From an uncultured Ruminococcus sp. (GTDB lineage Bacteria; Bacillota_A; Clostridia; Oscillospirales; Ruminococcaceae), in the NCBI GenBank assembly GCA_902782875.1, contig CACZPE010000072.1, positions 1 through 9,825 of the forward strand: a DNA stretch of 9,825 nt. The letters are read 5' to 3'. Both the position numbers and the translations under genes were made by a program. This document shows, in pieces, positions 5,628 to 9,825 of this stretch. The notes under the pieces are model-generated. The model made no database searches. It was not told the DNA's origin and saw only the letters and a list, made by a program, of their open reading frames with translations. The stretch's first letter is position 1. Each line of letters opens with the position of its first letter.

Positions 5628-7607
5628 ATGGAACTGACTTTTTCTGAATGGCTGAAAAGTTTATCTGAAAACTATGGCGACAAGCCGGCTGTCAGATCAA
5701 CCGATGCAATAAATTACAGAGAGCTGTTATATTCTTCACGGCACTGTGCGGATATGCTTCATAAAGCAGGCATTCAAAAAGGTGACAAGGTCGTGCTGTG
5801 GTCGTATAACAGCACGGAGTGGGTGATATCCTTCTTCGGCATCATCATGGCAGGCGGAGTTGCAGTACTTATGAACTATGGCCTGAATGCCGCAGAAGTT
5901 TCGGCACTTGTGGATATGACTGGCGCAAAATGGGGAATCATCGGCGATAATAAAGTGTCACTCAACGATATGACATACGCCGTAAATGCATTGACAGACG
6001 GTGGCGTATCCCCCGACCGTATTTTTATGACAGACCAGGAAGATCTGTGCAGTGTCGTATCTGCGGATAATGATTGTTCAGGTCATGAATGGATACATTC
6101 CTGCAGCCATGAACCAAAGGACACACAGGTACTTATCTTTACCACCGGAACTACATCTATGCCCAAAGCTGTGCAGCTTTCTTCATATTCTATCCTGAAC
6201 AATGTATTTTCAGGAGTTGCCGCCCTTAAGGATGATATGACCGATTCGTTGTGTGATGCGCTCCCTCTTTTCCATAGCTATGGCCTGACAATGATGATGA
6301 TATGGCTCAATAACGGAGGATGTGTGTATATACCGTCAAAAATAAAGGCGCAGACAGTATCTGATATTGTGTATCAGAACAAGGTCACTGCCGCTGCAAC
6401 AGTCGGCGCGGTCTACAGCAGTCTTCTGAAGCTGCCGGAATTTGAGAAAGAAATCGCCGGTCTTCTTAAGACCTGTTTTGTCGGAGGCGGTGCGACAACT
6501 CCTACGGAGCTTATGAGAACAGAGACCTGTCTGAAAGGCGGAAAAATGCTGATAGCATACGGACAGACGGAGTGCTCTCCGCTGATCTCGGTCAATACAG
6601 GAACGGATCCGCTGGAGAGGCGTGCGGTCTCTGTCGGTCATATCCTGCCGGGTGTTGATGTCAGGATATGGCGCGAGGATACCGGATTTCTTCCATACGG
6701 CGAAATAGGTGAGATCGTTGTCAAAGGCCCCAACACGATGAACGGTTATCTGGGACTGCCTCAGGAAAAACAGCCTTTTGATAAAGACGGATGGCTGCAT
6801 ACGGGAGACCTTGGTCTGATTGACGAATTCGGACTTTTGCGTCTGGCAGGCCGTATCAAAGACATCATTATCCGAAACGGCGAAAACATCTCTCCTCTGG
6901 AAATAGAAAATGCTATGATGGAGTGCCCCGATGTGGGTGCGGCAAAGGTATTCGGCGCTCCGCACTCAATATGGGGCGAGAGCGTTGAGGCATGTATCGT
7001 TCCGCAGGGAGACACTGTATGCGAGGATTCACTGCGTGATTCACTGAAAGAGAAACTTTCCTCCTATAAGATACCGTCTCATTTCTTTCAGTTTTCATCT
7101 TTTCCGTTAAATACAAACGGAAAACTGGATCAGCGCAGCCTTAAGACCCAGATGCTTGAAAAGCTCAGAAAGCTTTATATTTCAAACGCACTGAATGAAG
7201 GTCTGACTGTGCTGACTGCAAAAACAGGCAACAGGAGAAATACGATCACACCTGTCTGTGATATGGTGCAGGGATTCATTGAACAGATGGGATATGATAC
7301 TGTGAGGGTAAACCGTATACGCCTGGCAGTTGAAGAAATGCTTACCGAAAGAATAGAAAACGCCTATGATGAAAACGGTATGATAACACTTGATGTTATC
7401 CTTATGCCGGATCGTCTCAGGATACGCTTTACCGATAACGGAAGAAAATATCGCCTTGATGATGATAACGCTTCAATAAGTGCCAGGATCATACTTGCAA
7501 ATGTTGATGCTTACAGTTCCTCTGTCAGCAGCAGCGACCTTATGGGAATAGATCTTGACTGGCAATACGCAGATGGCTTTGATGTAAAAGCTTTTCTGAT
7601 GAAGTGA
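5628..7607 (+). CDS. Adenylate-forming acyl ligase fused to a C-terminal RsbW-like HATPase domain
   Basis: This 659-residue protein has two parts. Residues 1-505 form a complete ANL enzyme, which activates a carboxylic acid with ATP and passes it to CoA or a carrier protein. Motifs are the P-loop FTTGTTSMPK (171-180), LPLFHSYGL (212-220, as in fatty acyl ligases), YGQTE (311-315), HTGDLG (391-396), the hinge region GRIKDIIIRNGENISPLEIE (408-427) and the catalytic lysine in NGK (K499). Residues from about 535 to the end resemble anti-sigma/HATPase_c_2 domains: LAVEEMLTERIENAY (566-580) in the N-box position and FTDNG (601-605) in the G1 position. The N-box asparagine seems replaced by E574 and the glycine-rich G2 box is reduced to MGIDL, so ATP binding by this part is doubtful. 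The Shine-Dalgarno AAAGGAGG is ideal. A SUKH and a GNAT gene follow. The acid substrate is unknown. Confidence 0.85.
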   Translation: MELTFSEWLKSLSENYGDKPAVRSTDAINYRELLYSSRHCADMLHKAGIQKGDKVVLWSYNSTEWVISFFGIIMAGGVAVLMNYGLNAAEVSALVDMTGAKWGIIGDNKVSLNDMTYAVNALTDGGVSPDRIFMTDQEDLCSVVSADNDCSGHEWIHSCSHEPKDTQVLIFTTGTTSMPKAVQLSSYSILNNVFSGVAALKDDMTDSLCDALPLFHSYGLTMMMIWLNNGGCVYIPSKIKAQTVSDIVYQNKVTAAATVGAVYSSLLKLPEFEKEIAGLLKTCFVGGGATTPTELMRTETCLKGGKMLIAYGQTECSPLISVNTGTDPLERRAVSVGHILPGVDVRIWREDTGFLPYGEIGEIVVKGPNTMNGYLGLPQEKQPFDKDGWLHTGDLGLIDEFGLLRLAGRIKDIIIRNGENISPLEIENAMMECPDVGAAKVFGAPHSIWGESVEACIVPQGDTVCEDSLRDSLKEKLSSYKIPSHFFQFSSFPLNTNGKLDQRSLKTQMLEKLRKLYISNALNEGLTVLTAKTGNRRNTITPVCDMVQGFIEQMGYDTVRVNRIRLAVEEMLTERIENAYDENGMITLDVILMPDRLRIRFTDNGRKYRLDDDNASISARIILANVDAYSSSVSSSDLMGIDLDWQYADGFDVKAFLMK

Positions 7608-7666
7608 TCAGAATGTCATTGTAATGCGATCATCCATGATAAAAAGACTTATTAGAGGTTGTTAAG

Positions 7667-8104
7667 ATGTATACAGAATTTCTTTCCTCACTCCCTGATA
7701 CAGCGTTGTATGAAAAACTTCCGCAGGAGAAGATAGACAATTTAGAAAAGGAGTTCTATTCAGTATTTGAGACAGGGCTGCCCAGAGACTATACTGAACT
7801 GTTGCGCCACACAAACGGATTGTCCTATAACGGAAAGAGTATTGTGGGAGCTTATGACTCGGATTTTCTTACCCAACACCCCAGGAAAAAAAGCATGGAT
7901 ATCCTGCGGTTCAATTCGTCTTTCAGGGATATGACCGATATAACCGACTATATTATGCTCGGGAAGTCCGGTATCGATTATATCGTTTATAATATCGGGG
8001 AAAAGAATTATCAGATCCTCAGCAACGGAACAATGGAATGCTTCGGTACATATGATACATTCCCGGAACTTCTGTATGCTTTCTTTGAGGCGGAGAAACA
8101 GTAA
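7667..8104 (+). CDS. SMI1/KNR4 (SUKH) family protein
   Basis: This 145-residue acidic, cytoplasmic protein has the SUKH layout: an N-terminal helical part with the hallmark LPRDYTELLRHTNGL (38-52), then a beta-rich part with IMLGKSGIDYIVYNI (96-110) and a C-terminal helix ending TFPELLYAFF. In bacteria, SUKH proteins often serve as immunity proteins for contact-dependent or polymorphic nuclease toxins, but others have housekeeping or unknown roles. No toxin gene lies nearby, so an immunity role is only a possibility. A modest Shine-Dalgarno (AGAGG, 7654-7658) lies 8 bases before the start. The gene follows the acyl ligase fusion by 59 bases and precedes the GNAT gene by 21, with no terminator between, so the three are probably cotranscribed. 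Confidence 0.75.
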   Translation: MYTEFLSSLPDTALYEKLPQEKIDNLEKEFYSVFETGLPRDYTELLRHTNGLSYNGKSIVGAYDSDFLTQHPRKKSMDILRFNSSFRDMTDITDYIMLGKSGIDYIVYNIGEKNYQILSNGTMECFGTYDTFPELLYAFFEAEKQ

Positions 8105-8125
8105 AATATACTTAAGGAGCTATGT

Positions 8126-8668
8126 ATGGTTTATTACAAAGATGACACTCTGATGATCCGTACTATGGAAGAGTCTGATGCACAGATCCTGACGGATGAA
8201 GAGATCGCACAGGGCTGGCATACGGATATCTCCAAATATCTGACAAGGCTCAGAGATCAGGCTGAGGGAAAATGTGTTTCTCTGACGGCTGTATTTAAAG
8301 GGGCTCCTGCAGGGTATATCAGTATTTATATCAGAGGTCTCGGCGGTGCATTCGGCGGAAAAGAGCTTCCCGAGATAGTAGACTTCGGAGTATTGGAAAA
8401 ATACCGCAGAAAAGGTATAGGCAGCAAACTGATGGACGCTGCCGAACAGATCGCCGGCCAATATGCCGATACGGTATGGCTTGGTGTCGGTCTTCACAAC
8501 GGATATGGAAGCGCTCAGCGAATGTATGCCAAGCGGGGCTATATCCCTGACGGAACGGGTATCTGGTATCGGGGCAGACCCTGTGAGCAATACGAAACAG
8601 ATATTGCAAATGATGATGATCTTGTCCTTTTCCTTTCAAAAAAAATAAAGCCACAGGATGAACGCTGA
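8126..8668 (+). CDS. GNAT-family N-acetyltransferase
   Basis: This 180-residue protein matches the GCN5-related acetyltransferase fold, which moves an acetyl group from acetyl-CoA to an amine. Motif A is visible as VDFGVLEKYRRKGIGSKLMD (85-104), with the acetyl-CoA pyrophosphate loop RRKGIG at 94-99. Motif B follows with LHNGYGSAQRMYAKRGYIP (123-141), the usual asparagine and the Y-x-x-x-G-Y element. No sequence feature gives the acceptor; small-molecule, antibiotic or protein targets are all possible. The start at 8126 has AAGGAG (8114-8119) six bases upstream; an out-of-frame ATG at 8122 leads only to a very short reading frame. It is the last gene of the probable operon starting at 5628, and an intrinsic terminator lies 32 bases after it. 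Confidence 0.88.
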   Translation: MVYYKDDTLMIRTMEESDAQILTDEEIAQGWHTDISKYLTRLRDQAEGKCVSLTAVFKGAPAGYISIYIRGLGGAFGGKELPEIVDFGVLEKYRRKGIGSKLMDAAEQIAGQYADTVWLGVGLHNGYGSAQRMYAKRGYIPDGTGIWYRGRPCEQYETDIANDDDLVLFLSKKIKPQDER

Positions 8669-8700
8669 TATTTGAACTTCATTTCTTATACTTTTCAAAA

Positions 8701-8743
8701 CCGCTCTTTCACGGCAGATATTCTGTCATGAGGGCGGATTTTT
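8701..8743 (+). terminator. Intrinsic terminator after the GNAT gene
   Basis: CCGCTCT (8701-8707) pairs with AGGGCGG (8731-8737), allowing one G-U pair. The inner sequence extends the structure with TCA/TGA and CAGA/TCTG pairs around a short loop. A run of five T follows (8739-8743). This is a good rho-independent terminator and closes the 5628-8668 transcription unit. Confidence 0.85.
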
Positions 8744-8800
8744 GTATATAATCAACTCCGGAGGATTAGCCATTTGTTTCTTTTTTATCGGTATCCCACG

Positions 8801-8867
8801 ACGCAACCAACATTAACATATTTCAGTGAAATATGACAATTACGGTTGGTTGACGGCAACGCAACCA
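8801..8867. promoter_or_regulatory. Repeat-rich control region of the ABC exporter operon
   Basis: Several repeats cluster here. CAACCAAC (8804-8811) and GTTGGTTG (8845-8852) are inverted. Nested between them is a perfect palindrome with 9-bp arms, CATATTTCA-G-TGAAATATG (8817-8835), nearly concentric with the outer pair. ACGCAACCA occurs directly repeated at 8801-8809 and 8859-8867. The right outer arm overlaps the -35 at 8850 and the second direct repeat lies in the promoter spacer, so binding there would control transcription. The regulator is not encoded in the window; for YtrB-like exporters it is often a GntR-type protein (family knowledge). Confidence 0.55.
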
Positions 8868-8878
8868 TATGTTACAAT
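8850..8878 (+). promoter_or_regulatory. Promoter of the ABC exporter operon
   Basis: TTGACG (8850-8855), a 17-base spacer and TACAAT (8873-8878) give a strong sigma-A promoter, one mismatch from consensus in each box. The predicted start is near 8885, leaving a leader of about 27 bases with the Shine-Dalgarno AAAGGAG. Because the promoter lies downstream of the ATG at 8846, that ATG cannot be the start of translation. Confidence 0.75.
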
Positions 8879-8911
8879 ATTCACAGAAATCATACAAAGG
8901 AGAAAAACGCT

Positions 8912-9631
8912 ATGAATATTGTAGAACTGAAAAACGTCTGCAAGAGCTATGCGGCATTTCGTCTGAATAATGTTTCCTTTTCGCTGGAAAGCGGGAAGAT
9001 CACCGGCTTTATCGGAAGAAACGGTGCAGGAAAAACCACCACCATAAAATCCATGCTGAATCTGGTACACACCGACAGCGGGGAGATAAGCTATTTCGGT
9101 ATGCCGCTTATCGGCAATGAAACCCAGATAAAGCAGCGTATAGGCTATTCCACAGGCACAGTCAGCTGGTATCCCCGTAAGACGATACGTGAGATAATAG
9201 ATGTGACCAAACGTTTCTATAACAACTGGGATGAGAACGCCTGCCGCAAATATATGGAAATGTTCGCTCTTGATGAGAATAAAAAGCCCATGGAACTGTC
9301 GGAAGGAATGAAGGTCAAGTGTAATCTGCTTTTTGCTCTTTCTCACGGGGCAGAAGTGCTGATACTCGATGAGCCTACAAGCGGTCTGGATCCGTTTTCG
9401 CGCGATGAGCTGACGGAGCTTTTTTTGAAGCTGAGAGACAACGGCGTGACTATATTTTTTTCGACTCATATCACATCCGATCTTGAACGCTGTGCAGACA
9501 ATATCATTTATATCAGTCACGGTGAGATAAGGGCAGACAATACCAGAACAGATTTTATGGCAGATTACGGCAAGCCCGGGGAGACACTTGAAGAGATATT
9601 CCTGCGGCTGGAAAGGGAGTCAAGATCATGA
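8912..9631 (+). CDS. ABC transporter ATP-binding protein (YtrB/BcrA-like)
   Basis: This 239-residue soluble ATPase would power an ABC-2 type exporter in the membrane. Motifs are Walker A GRNGAGKTT (35-43), signature LSEGM (129-133) in place of LSGGQ, Walker B VLILDEP (149-155), D-loop SGLD (157-160) and switch histidine H186. LSxGM variants are common in this subgroup. The Q-loop glutamine is not obvious: the segment after IGY reads STGTVSWYP. The start at 8912 is preferred to the in-frame ATG at 8846 because AAAGGAG lies just before it, the fold begins at once (MNIVELKNVCKSY), and the promoter -10 lies at 8873. Its stop overlaps the permease start (ATGA), so the two are coupled. Substrates of relatives include peptides, antibiotics and lipids; none can be assigned here. 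Confidence 0.93.
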   Translation: MNIVELKNVCKSYAAFRLNNVSFSLESGKITGFIGRNGAGKTTTIKSMLNLVHTDSGEISYFGMPLIGNETQIKQRIGYSTGTVSWYPRKTIREIIDVTKRFYNNWDENACRKYMEMFALDENKKPMELSEGMKVKCNLLFALSHGAEVLILDEPTSGLDPFSRDELTELFLKLRDNGVTIFFSTHITSDLERCADNIIYISHGEIRADNTRTDFMADYGKPGETLEEIFLRLERESRS

Positions 9632-9825
9632 GTGCATTATTCAGAAAAGAAATGCGTCTGAGCGCATCAATACTGTCGTATCTGTTTCTGGCAGCTTCTG
9701 TTATGACACTGTTTCCGGGATACCCTATCCTGTGCGGCGCATTCTTTGTGACTTTAGGCATCTTTCACAGCTTTCAGAATGCGCGTGAGGCCAATGATAT
9801 AGTTTATTCCGCACTGCTGCCCATT
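9628..9825 (+). CDS. ABC-2 type permease (partial, 3' end missing)
   Basis: The frame from the ATG at 9628 is open for 66 codons to the right edge. It begins MSALFRKEMRLSASILSYLF, a short cytoplasmic start followed by two hydrophobic segments (about residues 13-30 and 32-46). It then reads SFQNAREANDIVYSALLPI, like the loop after the second helix in ABC-2 permeases of the ABC2_membrane_5 type, which often contains an ND and an LP before the next helix. It overlaps the ATPase stop by four bases (ATGA), so it is very likely the membrane partner of that ATPase. The rest of the protein is outside the window. Confidence 0.8.
   Translation, partial: MSALFRKEMRLSASILSYLFLAASVMTLFPGYPILCGAFFVTLGIFHSFQNAREANDIVYSALLPI

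Noticed and set aside
6336..6965. Minus-strand reading frame of 209 codons opposite the acyl ligase
   Set aside because: It overlaps core ANL motifs on the other strand, with no start signal or domain of its own.
8846..8911. N-terminal extension of the ABC ATPase from the ATG at 8846
   Set aside because: The extension lies across the promoter -35, spacer and -10 and lacks a ribosome binding site, while the ATG at 8912 has AAAGGAG and begins the conserved fold.
8840..9520. Minus-strand reading frame of 226 codons opposite the ABC ATPase
   Set aside because: It is antisense to an ATPase with intact Walker motifs, has no family resemblance, and its low-complexity composition fits a shadow frame.

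Overview
The window looks like chromosome from a low-to-mid GC Gram-positive anaerobe of the Clostridia, most like a gut or rumen Ruminococcus/Oscillospiraceae. This is inference from strong AAAGGAGG-type ribosome binding sites, TTGACA/TATAAT promoters and the gene mix (GH36 alpha-galactosidase with a GPH symporter, CPBP protease, SUKH protein, YtrB/BcrA-like ABC transporter). No rRNA, tRNA, insertion sequence, phage gene or CRISPR array is visible.

Region 1 (1-2849, minus strand) is a compact operon read right to left: a TetR-family regulator, a GPH-type sugar:cation symporter, and the first 245 codons of a GH36-type alpha-galactosidase that runs off the left edge. Junctions are tight: the symporter's Shine-Dalgarno touches the regulator's stop codon, and the symporter stop and galactosidase start share one base. 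The job inferred is uptake and hydrolysis of alpha-galactosides.

Region 2 (2850-3966, plus strand) holds a CPBP intramembrane protease homologue, followed by a regulatory region. The promoter of the TetR operon and the promoter before the next gene are near copies: TTGACA, 17 bp, TAGACT, with the -10 buried in the same inverted-repeat operator. The first operator has two 15-bp units with a 20-bp period; the second has three with a 19-bp period. This is the strongest regulatory signal here and suggests that the TetR protein also controls the gene at 3967.

Region 3 (3967-5520) is that gene: a 484-residue GT-B-like protein with features reminiscent of MurG and diacylglycerol glycosyltransferases (GxGH near the N terminus, TKPGE and GGHE near the C terminus). 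Its function is unknown. Its leader has a perfect Shine-Dalgarno set too far upstream, with a 7-bp hairpin between it and the start codon.

Region 4 (5521-8743, plus strand) begins with an extended -10 promoter and an unusual 659-residue fusion of an adenylate-forming acyl ligase to a small RsbW/HATPase-like domain whose ATP-binding boxes look degenerate. A SUKH (SMI1/KNR4) protein and a GNAT acetyltransferase follow at short spacing and end at a clear intrinsic terminator.

Region 5 (8744-9825, plus strand) starts an ABC exporter operon: a repeat-rich control region with a good promoter, an ATPase gene, and the first 66 codons of its ABC-2 permease, cut by the right edge.
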